Source: Nereocystis luetkeana (Eukaryota > Sar > Phaeophyceae > Laminariales > Laminariaceae). Taken from it: a stretch of DNA of 64,000 bases. Of this stretch, positions 23,600 to 34,378 are shown in pieces. How positions within the stretch are numbered: position 1 is the stretch's first letter; each line of letters starts with the position of its first letter. The notes under the pieces were generated by a model. It was not told where the DNA came from and did no database searches. It saw only the letters and a program-made list of their open reading frames with translations. The stretch spans positions 12,909,393-12,973,392 of the forward strand of contig JARUPZ010000008.1 of assembly GCA_031213475.1 (NCBI GenBank), written 5' to 3'. A program made the translations under genes and the position numbers.

Positions 23600-24076
23600 A
23601 CACACGCCACCTCGTAATTTTGACAGAAAACATGAACAAAGTACAACACGTCGACCTGACAGCGAATTCTACTGCTCTGTAGTACCCCGGCCTACTTTTC
23701 GATACCAAGGCTTCGTTGTCGACGAAGACCGTCTTCACTTCAGCAACTCTGCCCTGGCGTTTTGCATCATCACCAACAGCGAGAATGCTGGTCATTTGGA
23801 GCCCTTGCCCGACGGACCCCGACTCGTTCCTTACGACAACTCTTGCGGCCCCATACGCTCAGGTGTTTCACAGTGACCGAGGTTCGCGACCGGTGCCGGC
23901 GCCCGATCAGCGCCAGCGCGAAGCCAGCTCGAGGTTCACTCATTGTCGAGCCTCTTTCAACCCCAGTTTAACTCTGAGCTGTACGTTGTAGAGTTGTCCC
24001 CCCACTCAATCGGCCAAGCCGAGTTGATTGGCCAGAGGTACAGTGAGGAGCAAATTTGGAAATGCAAAAAAGTGTA
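23600..24076 (+). pseudogene. Unrecognised coding remnant with one in-frame stop
   Basis: One frame is open from about 23610, with protein-like composition (PRPTFRYQGFVVDEDRLHF, NSALAFCIITNSENAGH), to a TGA near 23877. The same frame then continues for about 65 codons ending YSEEQIWKC. No family is recognised. It could be a decayed mobile-element gene or chance. Confidence 0.3.
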
Positions 24077-25720
24077 ATGTCAACGCGATTCGAAGCGGTT
24101 TTTCGAAAATGTTTTTACAACGGTTCAGAGCGTTTCATAACGACCCCTGAAATCATTTTATATATTGTTGTATTTGATAATGATCAAGTGGGCCAAGCCA
24201 TATTTTGAAAACATCTACATTATCAATAAGTACGTATGCCCTGGACTACAACTGCAACAAACTGCTGTTGCCGCGAGAATCTCGCGGAGCCGATAATTCG
24301 TAGCTCTCGCCAACTTATGCGATTTGGTGGATCGTGGACGGTAGTTTTTGTTCGATCACGAGACAGAAGACACGCTCCAATACGTGACTGATGTGGTCTA
24401 TGATCCCTACTGTAATTCCTCTCGTGGAGTCGAACTCCAGAGGGATACATGTGCAATCAGGAATCATCATGGAACAAAATCATTCGCAAAATCGCGTCAA
24501 TCGATCAGGGAAGAAAACGAAAATAAACCAAAGACGTAGGTAGCATAGGCAGCACCGGGCAGCATGGGCAGCACCGGGCGACGAACGATATACATTTACG
24601 ATTATGTTGCAACCGTGGTCTCGACGACCAGTTCTCTGAGCTAGCGTCGCCTAGAGCCTTTGGGCGGTCATGCGTGTTGTGACCAGCTCCGTGTGGCAGC
24701 AGAGAGAAATAAGAACAACCACAACCCTGCCAGCCTACCAGCTAGCTGTGTATTGCAACTGGTGCTGGTGCTGTCACGCTCAGAGGTATGGTTTGCACGG
24801 TAGGAAACACACGAGCGACTATTATAGCAACGCGCGACAGGGAAAGCCCGATACACCCGTTCCCATCCGCTACAGTGGGCTACTGCATGCCTTTTCCCGG
24901 CATGTCGTGACGCCGGATGGTCAAACGACCCTACACTTTAGTCCCCGCTTTACGAAATATTCGTTTATTGTAGTCGTCATGGTACCTCCGACGTGGAGTG
25001 AGAAAGGCATGGAATTGATTGAACATGCCCCTGCTCCCCGCACCTTGCACCTTGCCCAACAGGTACCTCCGCCGAACACGATAGGTCTAAGACTCCGAGG
25101 CTACACTCACCTGCTGCATGGTGCTGTTTCAATAGGTCCCACAGTGAGCTGTGGTCTGTGGTCTCTCTGTGCTGCTGCGACTAACAGTCGACACACTGCT
25201 GCTGTTTGCAGTGAAATAACGCTCTCTGGGTGTGGGTCTAATGTGTGATGTTATTTCGCTGCGGTGTTTTGGAGATCACCGCGGTCTGGCGTAGATACAA
25301 GTTATACGCCAATTTTGAAAGGAGTCCAAAATTTTAAATACGTTGTCACGACACATAATAAGAAACTCTAATTCGCTGGTAACATCAGCATTGATCTGCG
25401 GCATGCCATCTTGCGTGACCACGAGAGAACACCCCACTCCTCGAAGGGGAGCCTCGTACCAGGTATAAGTTACGTTTGCTTTTTTTTCGTGATTATTCGA
25501 ACATATCTTTGCGTATGAACAGTTTTTGGCAAAAAGTTAAGTAGTTGATACGGGAAGCCCGGCCGGACACATTGGTCGAGGTTCGGGCGCGACCCGTGCA
25601 CCCTGGAGCGCGTTGTGGGAGCTCGACGTTTGTTTTGTCGAGAGTGAATAAGACGATTTCCCTTGTTTCAGTACGAGAGGCCTTGTATCGTACGTACGCA
25701 CCGTTCAAAAATTGCCTGTT
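24077..25720. other. Intergenic; short GC-rich repeat at 24541-24580
   Basis: GGCAGCACCGGGCAGCATGG-type units repeat near 24541-24580. A 192-codon frame at 24670-25248 has no motif, signal or codon pattern I can support as a gene. Nothing else recognised. Confidence 0.5.
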
Positions 25721-25990
25721 GAGGTGTTCTACGATAGAGGTTCACCCTAATTTTTCTGAGGCTCCTTTCTTGAGGAGCTCCATACCTCTCCCGAAAACTG
25801 ACTTCAGCAAAAATCAAATTGCATCGCGGCGAATAATCCCATTGCCCGAGTCTACAATAGTTTTTTTTTCGAACTCAAGTTTGGCATTCCGACGATTTTG
25901 GGATCAAGGAACCCCGTCTTTCAGAAACAAAATACCGGAAATATGCTACCTCCATCGTAGAACGGGTCTGTTTAAAATTCTGTACCTTAG
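25721..25990 (+). repeat. Dispersed repeat R1, copy 2
   Basis: Begins GAGGTGTTCTACGATAGAGG. Shared with copy 3 at 27884 and, inverted, with copy 1 at 2314. It ends near a word similar to CTACCTCCATCGTAGAACG. No coding content recognised. Confidence 0.8.
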
Positions 25991-27883
25991 GCTCTCATGA
26001 GCATACATACTAACTACTGTACACCCATACCAGGCAGCCATGAGACAACATGCACTAATCACAACGCTGCAACACTGCCGCCCAAACGCCGCGTCTGTTC
26101 GACACACCCATATATATGCGCGGTACAGCTGTGGCTGGCTTTGTTTGTCGGAGCCTGCGGTCCGTTTTCCACCATCGTCTGCCGTGTTTTTGTTCAGAAC
26201 GTACCCAGGCAGACGTACCTGACGGATATTCTGTGATTTTTTGCGCGGAACACGGCCCACAGCCCAGCCAACCATATCATCAGTGCACAGAACGTGCCTA
26301 TCTTTAGCTGTCTACAGCACCACAACTTCGCCTTCCAGCAGCACCAGCAGCGGGGAACACCTTACCCGTATGTAGGGCTGATCTTACTGCGGCTAGTTCA
26401 TTTTCATCGGAGACCACGATCGGTCACTTGACGACGCGGCCACAAGACTTTCAATCACCTGTCTGCTGCTTCTTCTCCGGATTGGTGTGTATGTGTGATC
26501 CAGCATTGCCACTGTTCCAGCTGTGCTCGGCACAGTGCGCAAACAGCAGCAGCAGGTAGTTAATTGTGCGCAAGTAAGTGGCAGAACCGCGCTGTACTGT
26601 CTGCCAACCCTAAGCCCAACCCTAGATAGTGTTCGTTGTTGTTGGCATCGGCATCGGCCTATCTATGCACGTACCTGCCGCAATGTGTGACCGGCATTTT
26701 TTGCTCCGTACCGATCATCCCCGGATCGATATGTACGTCGGGTCGAGTATAAACCAAATCGTATCATCGTGTATGGCAGACCATTCGTATAAAACATTCG
26801 TATAAAACATAATACCAACAGTTGAACTGCCGTACATCCTACACTCCTCCTGACCGATAGATCCAATAATTAAAATTGAGCCAACTGAAAGGGCAACAAT
26901 AAACGTTCTTTTGTCAGAGTACGCACGCGCATACTCTGTTGTCGTATCACGTATACCACAAGGCAGTTACAGCTGTACCGCTGTACATGCAGTCGCACTA
27001 GAATATGATACTCTAAGAGATCCCGCACCACGTTTTAGAATGTGCGAAATCCTCAATCTGTGTGGAGCAGATATTATTTTTATTTCTAGAATCTGAGGTT
27101 CGATTCGCACATTGATCGCTCGTTTTTTTTTTAAAGTTTGATGTTTTTTTTACACGTACATCCGCCTGTCTATTCTGACCTATTACGGTATACACAAGCT
27201 GCGTGTTTTTTTCACAAGGCCACGGAGTTTGGGCGTGCTTTCGTGTGGGGTGTGTTTCCTTTCACAGATAGATGCTCCCAACACTTGGGGAGTACGAGTA
27301 AACCAAAGCTTTTCCGAGAAATATACTGTAGGTACTTCGTGCATACAATGTACATACGCGATATTTCGGGTTTGGACTGCAGACAGACATAATACCGCGA
27401 GTACTCGCACTATCTATATCAAGGGTCCGTAGTACAGTATAGCCACTACGGACACTCGTGGCTCGCAATATTTCGGCATTCGCTATTACTATGTGTGTGT
27501 ATGCTCCTCGTGCTTCATGTATATCGGGGTTCTATACTGCAGGGACTACAAGTTGAAGTATTGACCGTATTTCGTCCGTACGTAGTGTTCGTACTGCGAG
27601 TACTCGTAGTGTCAACGTAGTGTCAAAATACTCACAAATCGCCCAGTACACCTGGAGTTTGAAGTATACTTTGGTCATCTGTGCACCGTGTAGACAGTGC
27701 ATGCCCATTGTTAGGCGGAAAACACTCACAGATGGTAACACGAGTGGGAATTGGAGCAATTCAGGTGTGCGGGGGGCAACCCAAGTACTTGAGGATATCT
27801 GGCGGTTTTTCGGGAATGAGGACTGCGAGTTACTCTCAGTACTTCGAGATCCTGTACTACTACTGCGGAAGTACTGGTAGTAT
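25991..27883. other. Intergenic, no gene recognised
   Basis: AT-rich to mixed sequence with frequent GAGTACTCG-type short words. A hairpin at about 27037-27112 pairs AATGTGCGAA with TTCGCACATT. Nothing else recognised. Confidence 0.5.
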
Positions 27884-28150
27884 GAGGTGTTCTACGATAG
27901 CGTTTCACCCTGAAATTGTTTAGACTCCTTGGAGCTCAATACCTCACCCGTAAACTTACTTCAGCAGAATCAATTTTTATCGCGATTCATTATCCCATCG
28001 CCCAAGTAAGTGTACAAAAACGCCCGTTTTTCGGAACACGATTGGCGCTACGACGATTTCGGGTGAGGAACCCAGTCAATCAGAAAAAAAAAGCGGAAAC
28101 GTGCAACCTCTATCGCAGAACGCATATATTTCGGAAATTTGTACACTTTG
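27884..28150 (+). repeat. Dispersed repeat R1, copy 3
   Basis: Begins GAGGTGTTCTACGATAGCG and matches copy 2 along its length (CTTCAGCA, CGACGATTT-GGG, CAACCTCTATCGCAGAACG). Identity is roughly 75-80% by eye. Confidence 0.78.
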
Positions 28151-28970
28151 TTTTTCGAGGTTCTGTAGCGGATGTTGTCTGTACTCCAAATATTTCGGGT
28201 TTCGATACTGCGGGTACACATTTATTTGCCTGTACGCTCGGGGTTCCGTACTGCTTGCACTCTCAGCCAGTTCTCTCAGTATTCGGGCCTTCCCGGTACC
28301 CGCAATGTTCGGGCCTTCTCAGTACTCGCAGCGTTTTGTTCGCCAGTATTCCAACACTGTCAGTACTTGGACCACGAAATGTACTCGGTACTCCGAGTAC
28401 TGGGAGCATCTGTCTCTATGAACCTTTAGCTTACCTCGAACGCCAAGAAACGTTTACTTCGCGGGAATATATACTGCAGTATGTGCTTTATTACTCAGCC
28501 GGTCACAAAATACTATGTCGCCACCCCCACCTCACACAACCTCTGTGTAGCTACATTTACGCCGCAAGCGTTAAATTGATCGCCGCGAGCCATCTGTTCA
28601 GCTTCAACACCCACCTAACGGCACCCCCTTGAAATTATTGTGGTAATAATCTCACACTACTTTCACGAACAGTATAGTCTGTCCCCAAAAATGTATTGTG
28701 TCCTTCACATTAATGATGGATGCAAGCAACTCTATACAGGTTGGTGTGCAGGTATTTCATACGAATAATATTTTGTTCTTGCGTGACCCCCCTAGGCTCA
28801 CCCCGGAGGGGAACCTTGCATAGATTATACGAGACCCAAACTCTTTAGCTGGGGCAATAGCACAGACATGTCAGGTCATAAAACACTCCTTCGGTGGTGG
28901 CCGGCGTTGGTGTGTGTTGGTTCGGCAGGTCAAGCACCTGTTCAGATCGGGCGTTCGTGTGTTCTAGTGA
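28151..28970. other. Intergenic, no gene recognised
   Basis: Contains degenerate GTACTCGCAGT-type words (28190-28420) that keep several frames open, and GGGGAACCTTGCAT near 28820, which resembles GGGGAGCCTCGTACC near 25450. No gene supported. Confidence 0.4.
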
Positions 28971-28974
28971 TTGA

Positions 28975-29770
28975 TGGTGAGGAGGCGCAACCTCAGCACC
29001 TGCAGTAGTCAAATCTGGGGTGCATCATGCATCAGGCTGGACGGATACGGATTGTGGTGAATGAACCCACACGAACAAACATCCGCGTACCCGTGCCGTT
29101 TGTGTTCTTCCTTCGAAAAAGCAAAATAGACAACAGCACCAGCAAACGTGGCGGCGACAGCAACAGTAGCAGCAGCAGGACACACAAGGCCAGGGTCGGC
29201 TTCGCTGCGGGCTTCGCTCGTCGGCCAAACGGTTTCGACCCTTCCTTTGTACACGTGCTCGATTCTGTGCGTTGCCTGGTTCTCCAACTCGAAATTCGCC
29301 ATAATTTGAAGACGAAGAACGTGCACCTGACATTTGTCCAGCAGAGCCTATCGTAGCAAGTGCCTCTACTCTACGACATATGCAGCAGACCTCCCCTGTC
29401 GTCTTATAAGCAGGAGAGTGCCAAACACCGTCATCACCAAACACCGTCACCTGGTGCATGTCTTTGGGACACGTCCCAGACGTTGCTGTGGACTGAGACA
29501 TTCTGCCTACGAGTGCTCGTATGGTTGGGTTTCGTTCGGGAGAACTAAAAAAAAGTAAATCCGTCAATTGTTTTCGTGGTGCTGTTTTGTTTTGAATCAT
29601 GGCGCCCATCCTAGACACACGTTGCGGCACCTAGCTCGGCTAACTCTGAACGAGTTACAACCACACCTACAACATAAGGTTCCGTTCGTAGGTTTGTGTT
29701 CACGGAGCCCGCTGGGGCTGAGATTCGTGATGTGTGCGTCGAGCACGATGGACAAACGTGGCCGAAGTGA
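28975..29770 (-). repeat. Composite repeat R2+R4, inverted copy
   Basis: The reverse complement of this block follows the order of 38905-40590. 29570-29765 matches 38905-39080 (shared GAGCTAGGTGC-GCAACGTGTGT). 28975-29360 matches the R2 copies at 39.5-40.59 kb (shared ACCTGCAGTAG, TGCATCATGC, ATAATTTGAAGACGAA), including a CAG/CTG triplet core. Confidence 0.75.
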
Positions 29771-30020
29771 ATGTTGAATCACACACACTAATAGACACAA
29801 ACAAGGCACCTTAGGCTTGTAGGATCCTTCAAAATTCTTGGTGGAATGCGGGGCGTGACATACGCCTAAATTGATCGAGCTCTCAACTGCACTAGGCTAC
29901 TGCGCTGGCTTGTTTACTGCTTGTTTACCGCCTTCCAAGCGCAATAGTCTTTCTTGGGAACCTATTCCCTATTCAACGATACGCGTTAGCGTAGACACCT
30001 TCAACCGGTGGGGGGCGTAC
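29771..30020. other. Spacer between R2/R4 and LINE remnant
   Basis: No gene or repeat recognised. Confidence 0.4.
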
Positions 30021-30880
30021 TCATTTGTTTCTTACCGTAGCCATTTGACCATTTGCCACGCATCCCTTTCGAGGCCGAGCACAGCTTCTACTCCCAATGG
30101 ATACACCTCCAACAGTTCGATGCTCACTACGTTGTTTCCATATACTACATAGAATCGTATTGCTATTCTCATCCCCTTCCCGTTTCGCCGCCTGTGGCCA
30201 CCATCTATCTCCTATAAATAGGATAGCGATCGTTTTCTTACTGCTATTTAGTGTATCACACTCCTCCATGTCACATTCGTCTATTTAATAATTTCCCCCA
30301 TCTCCTTCTCTATTCCATCCCGTTCCTCCTTCTTCCTTTCACATTCTCCTGCTATGCGACTTCTACTTCCTGTTGCGTTGCCACACAGGCACATTCGTGC
30401 GTCTACCCCCTCCTCATCCGATTTCTGGTATGTATACCTCTTTTTTTTTTCTGGCAGCTCTAGGTGCCTCACACGAAATCGCAACTGCAGCGTTTTCTCC
30501 AGGTCCATTAGCCGTGCAAATACGCTTTCATTCCTATTCCTTCGCATGATCTCGAAGTGTTTCTCCGACTTCCCACGTGGTTTTCTTTGCGCTAGCCTTT
30601 TCCTTCTTTATATAATTTCATCCACTTCTCCTTGTACCTTTCAAAACTCTCTGTGGGCGTCACATTCATCTCTCCTCAATCCTCTCTGCGGGCATCACAT
30701 CTATTATTGGATCATATCCTTCCACATTTTCTCCACTACGCTATCCCACCTTTTCCCAGCTCGCCGTTTTGATCCTTTCTCCGATACAGATCTATCAGTT
30801 ATGGCTGGAAACCTCTTCTTTAGCATGCCCCTTACCTTAGAGTTCCTTTCAACTTTTTCATGCCTCCGTTTGTCTTAAGT
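30021..30880 (-). mobile_element. Non-LTR (LINE-like) retrotransposon 3' end, decayed
   Basis: Two adjacent minus-strand frames (30547-30281 and 30269-30021) carry a C-terminal cysteine motif (MCLCGNATGSRSRIAGECE) followed by basic helices (EERDGIEKEMGEI). The second reads GDRWWPQAAKREGDENSN, SIWKQRSEH and GGVSIGSRS. This combination resembles the tail of LINE-type proteins I associate with brown-algal genomes; that is memory, not a search. Upstream fragments (KRRAGKRWDSVVEKMWKD) are broken by stops. No intact reverse transcriptase is present. Confidence 0.6.
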
Positions 30881-31202
30881 GGGTGCATTCCTTGTTCTGC
30901 TCTCAATCGTGTGTTACTGCTACTACACTGTAGTCGTACTTGAGACACCCTAGTATTTGTTTAGCTGCCATCATCTGTACTGTTTTCAACGGTTTTACGA
31001 ACTTCGCGTTCTCTTCCCATACTTCTCTGTCACAGTCTCGTGTCGTGCCTGTATCCTTTCTGGGGGAGCAGTCAGAATTCTTGCATGCAACACACTAATC
31101 AATCGCTACGTGCGCTTTACCCTTTCCTATATAGTTTGCTATGTGTGCATTCCAAGATCAGTCTCTTGAAATCTTTACGAATACTGGTCAACCTGTGAGG
31201 GG
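30881..31202. other. Pyrimidine-rich spacer
   Basis: No gene recognised. Confidence 0.4.
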
Positions 31203-31745
31203 TGAGGGGGGGGGTGGGCACTCGATATGAGAGATGTACTCGATGTCAGGCATGGCCCTAGTCGTATGACCATAGACTCTCGCATCCCTACAAGGCCGAG
31301 ACGGAGCATGTCGGGTTTTCATCGACCAGGCAGATATTTCTTGCACCAAGTGCGAAGCGCCATGAGCTGTCAGACGAGTCGCATGGAGGCTATGCTGCAT
31401 CCCACTAAGACCCGCTTGAAACGCGGACTTGCATATGGATGACAGCTTCAGTGAGTCGAATTCATTTCCGGTGTAGTAGCCACTTCTAGAGACAGCACTT
31501 TTAGGTCTTATGTAACTGTTTCTTGGGTGCCATACCATGAACACTACGATATACGATCAGTTCCTTTGTGTGGAGTAAAGGTTCTTCACCTCGCATAAAT
31601 GATATAGCTAGACTCCCAGCTGTAGGCGACCGGGAAAAAATCCAGAATCCAAACGAAAACGGTACCCTGATAGTTTAGCTCGCGTATTGAGTGGCATGTT
31701 TTTACAGTGTTGTTGTCAACCGACCCCAACCCAACCTATATCTAG
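31203..31745 (+). repeat. Dispersed repeat R3, full copy 1
   Basis: Starts with a G-run then ATGTACTCGAT-TCA, followed by CGTATGACCATAG, TCGACCAGGCAGA and CTTGCACCAAG. The middle has GCGGACTTGCATATGGAT-ACAGCTTCA and the end has CCCAACCCAACCTATA before another G-run. It aligns over its whole length with 56975-57530. Confidence 0.8.
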
Positions 31746-31754
31746 CAGGTGGGG

Positions 31755-31925
31755 GGAATAGGGGGGGGGGGGGGGGGTTACTCGATACCTGGTAGGAGAT
31801 ATGTACTCGATTTCATGTGTGGCCGTAGTCGTATGACCACGGATCCTCGCGTCCCTGGAATGCCGGGATGGAGCATGTCGGGTTTTTACCGACCAGGCAG
31901 ACACTGCTTGCACCAAGGGGGGAGG
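31755..31925 (+). repeat. Dispersed repeat R3, truncated copy 2 with poly-G run
   Basis: Follows copy 1 directly. It has an uninterrupted run of about 17 G at 31761-31777, then the R3 head (ATGTACTCGATTTCATG ... CTTGCACCAAG), and stops. Confidence 0.78.
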
Positions 31926-33258
31926 GTTAATATGTACCCGCTGACAGGTACAAGGAGCTCTTATTACAGCAGTAGTAGTGACAAACGAAGAACCCCGGCT
32001 TGCTGCTGTACATACTCGTTAACAGCAATGTTATACAGCAGTACGCTACCTGGTACCTGGAACCTGGTAACTGGTACCAAAGTGCGCTGGAGTATTATCG
32101 GGTGGGCATCAACCAGTATGATGTTAATACGTACTTACTCAGTCCCCGATTCCAGAATTTTCGATAATGTACTCATGTGAGACCCAAGGACACCGACATC
32201 TGGCACGGGCGTGCTCGTTCGGCTTGAGGGCGGCGACCATAGGACAGCACCACCGATGGAGCCCTGCAAGCTCTACCCTTCGTGACCTGGGTGCGATTAT
32301 ATGTGACTTGGCGACTGGGCATGCTTTTTTTCGGTGTTCGTTGTTCCTTGTGTTCTTGAAGCGATAAACCACCAGCTCTGTACTGATTTGTGGTGCTGAG
32401 TTCTCTCGCACCAGCGTACCAGTGCAAACCATGAGTGTTATCAGCAACATAAGAGGGGTATTTCCCCGGCAGTTTGACCATATTCCCCGACCTAGCTCTG
32501 TGAAATCATGATGACTTTCGCCACGAATGCCAGATGATAAAAATGGTACTTAGGGGGCTCCATAGGCGTCGTCCTTGTCCAAATCGGTGCTACTTTTGTC
32601 GAACACAGCGAGCAGATGAAATCAAGAATTCAACACACACAAACACACGTGGAGATTGACAACGGGGGTAAAAAAACTCACGCTATGTATGGTTCGATTT
32701 CGATTAAAATATTAACGTACACACACGTCTTTGCACTCAAGTGCGTAGGTACGCAGTGTTTTTCTCGAAACAAAAAAAGAGAAGGGGTTTTCACCCTAAC
32801 CCCTTGTGCTTTTGTGTTTTTCACCCTAACCCCTCATCATGTCGAAGCTTTTGCTCCTGTTGGAAAGCCAAGAAAACAGTGCTTTGCGCTTCGAGCTCGC
32901 GCGACTCATTGTTGCGGACGGTGTGATAAATGTAGCAATCTTGTTTGTTTGCCGCTGATAAAGAGGTATTCGGAACATTTGCTCGGTGTAATGCCCGACA
33001 CAAAAAACTGACATCCGCGAGAAGCGCATCGCGAGAGGGCGAGCCTACGTTCGCATGATCTGTGGGGGGGGCGGAGACTTTCCCGCGCGCTCGTGTCAAG
33101 TGAGCGGGTATCTTGAGGCTCGAAGTTGGGGCGGAAACCCGAGTTGTGCCCCTGCTGTGGGCGTAGCCCCTCGACCGAACGAATTTCGAACAGTAGCACC
33201 AGCATGAAGAGAGGGTATTCTCAGAGGTACTCAGGTGTGAGCGCAGTGTTTCTCTACA
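31926..33258. other. Intergenic, no gene recognised
   Basis: Contains a TACCTGGTACCTGG-type run at 32047 and the duplicated word TTCACCCTAACCCCT at 32798 and 32819. The 131-codon frame at 32616-33011 overlaps this duplication and shows no protein features. Confidence 0.4.
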
Positions 33259-34378
33259 TTGGTAAAGGGGTGGAAGCTTCCATTCGGGTTGGATTCAACT
33301 TCTATTTATTTCGTACCCAAAACTTCAATTCAACTTCAAATGGAATTGGAATGGAAGTCAAAAGGAAGTTTTCAAAGTCGAATGGAAGTTTTAGAAGTCG
33401 AATGGAAGTCGAATGGAAGCTGGATGGAAGTTGATACAACAAGTAATTGCAAGTGGATTGGAAGTAGATGAAACTTTCCATGCACTCCCATGAAAGCATC
33501 CACTGTGAAAGCTAGTGCAAGCTTCCAAGGTGGAAGCAAAGGGGAGGCTTGCGCGGTCATGCCCAGTGGGAGCTTGGCCGGGCTTCCACAAAGCTTCCAT
33601 AAACGCTGATATAGTTTCATCCACATCCATCCACTTCCGCCTACTTCCATCTAGCTTACATCCGACTTCATTTCAACTTCCAAAACTTCTGCTTGACTTA
33701 CTTCTATAGTTAGTTGCAAAGAAACTCGCATATGTGTCCGTCATCATTGGAAGCGAAACAAGCCCCCACTTGGCTCTCCTGATCCCACCCGGATGCGATC
33801 CCATTTAGCACCCTGCTCGCGCCCACAAGATGCCTAATAAGTTGTAGCCATCCGCAGTAGCCGCCGTAGGCCGTGAGCTCATTGCGCGGGCCGTAAACGG
33901 CCATAAATCGGCAAACGGTCCAAACTCGTCTGATGAGAGTGAATGGAAGCTTTTGCAAAGGAAAACAAATGTTTTCGTAAATCTAAAGGGCAAACGGACG
34001 TACTAGAAGCCGAGCTTACTTATTGGAGTGAAAGCCATGCTGGAAGTTGGTGCAGTGCAGTTAAGTGAATGTCGTGGTTACAGACAGGAGTGAATGAAAG
34101 CTTCTGCGGACGTAGATGAAAGATACCGCAGAAATGCATAGAGGTTTATCTCTCATGGGTTTCTATTATACTCATATATATATATGCAAGCTTCCATTCG
34201 GAAACTTCAGTCTAACTTTCATAAAAACTGCCATGTGCTTCCACTTGAACTTCCAGCTACTTCCATTTAACTTCCTACACTTCTATTCAACTTCCTTTTC
34301 GAAGTCATTTGGAAGTCAAAGGGAAGTTTAAGAAGTTGAACAGAAGTATTTGGAAACTTTGCGTCCACCCTTTACCAA
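33259..34378. mobile_element. Foldback/MITE-like element with terminal inverted repeats, built of TGGAAGT units
   Basis: The left end TTGGTAAAGGGGTGGAAGC (33259-33277) is the inverted match of the right end (GCGTCCACCCTTTACCAA, 34361-34378). Inside, TGGAAGT or AAGTCGAATGG words cluster at 33340-33540, their complements ACTTCCA at 33585-33690 and 34185-34290, and direct ones again to 34350, so the whole can fold on itself. No transposase frame is present, so it is non-autonomous. A target-site duplication was not clear. Confidence 0.7.

Noticed and set aside
27037..27112. tRNA-like element with TTCGATT loop and paired ends
   Set aside because: The ends pair well but there are no D or anticodon arms and the T loop abuts the outer stem; it is just a hairpin.
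30354..30878. 174-codon hydrophobic frame on the plus strand
   Set aside because: It is antisense to the LINE remnant and reflects pyrimidine-rich sequence.
32790..32835. CCCTAA words resembling telomeric repeats
   Set aside because: Only two separated units within a short duplication; no array.
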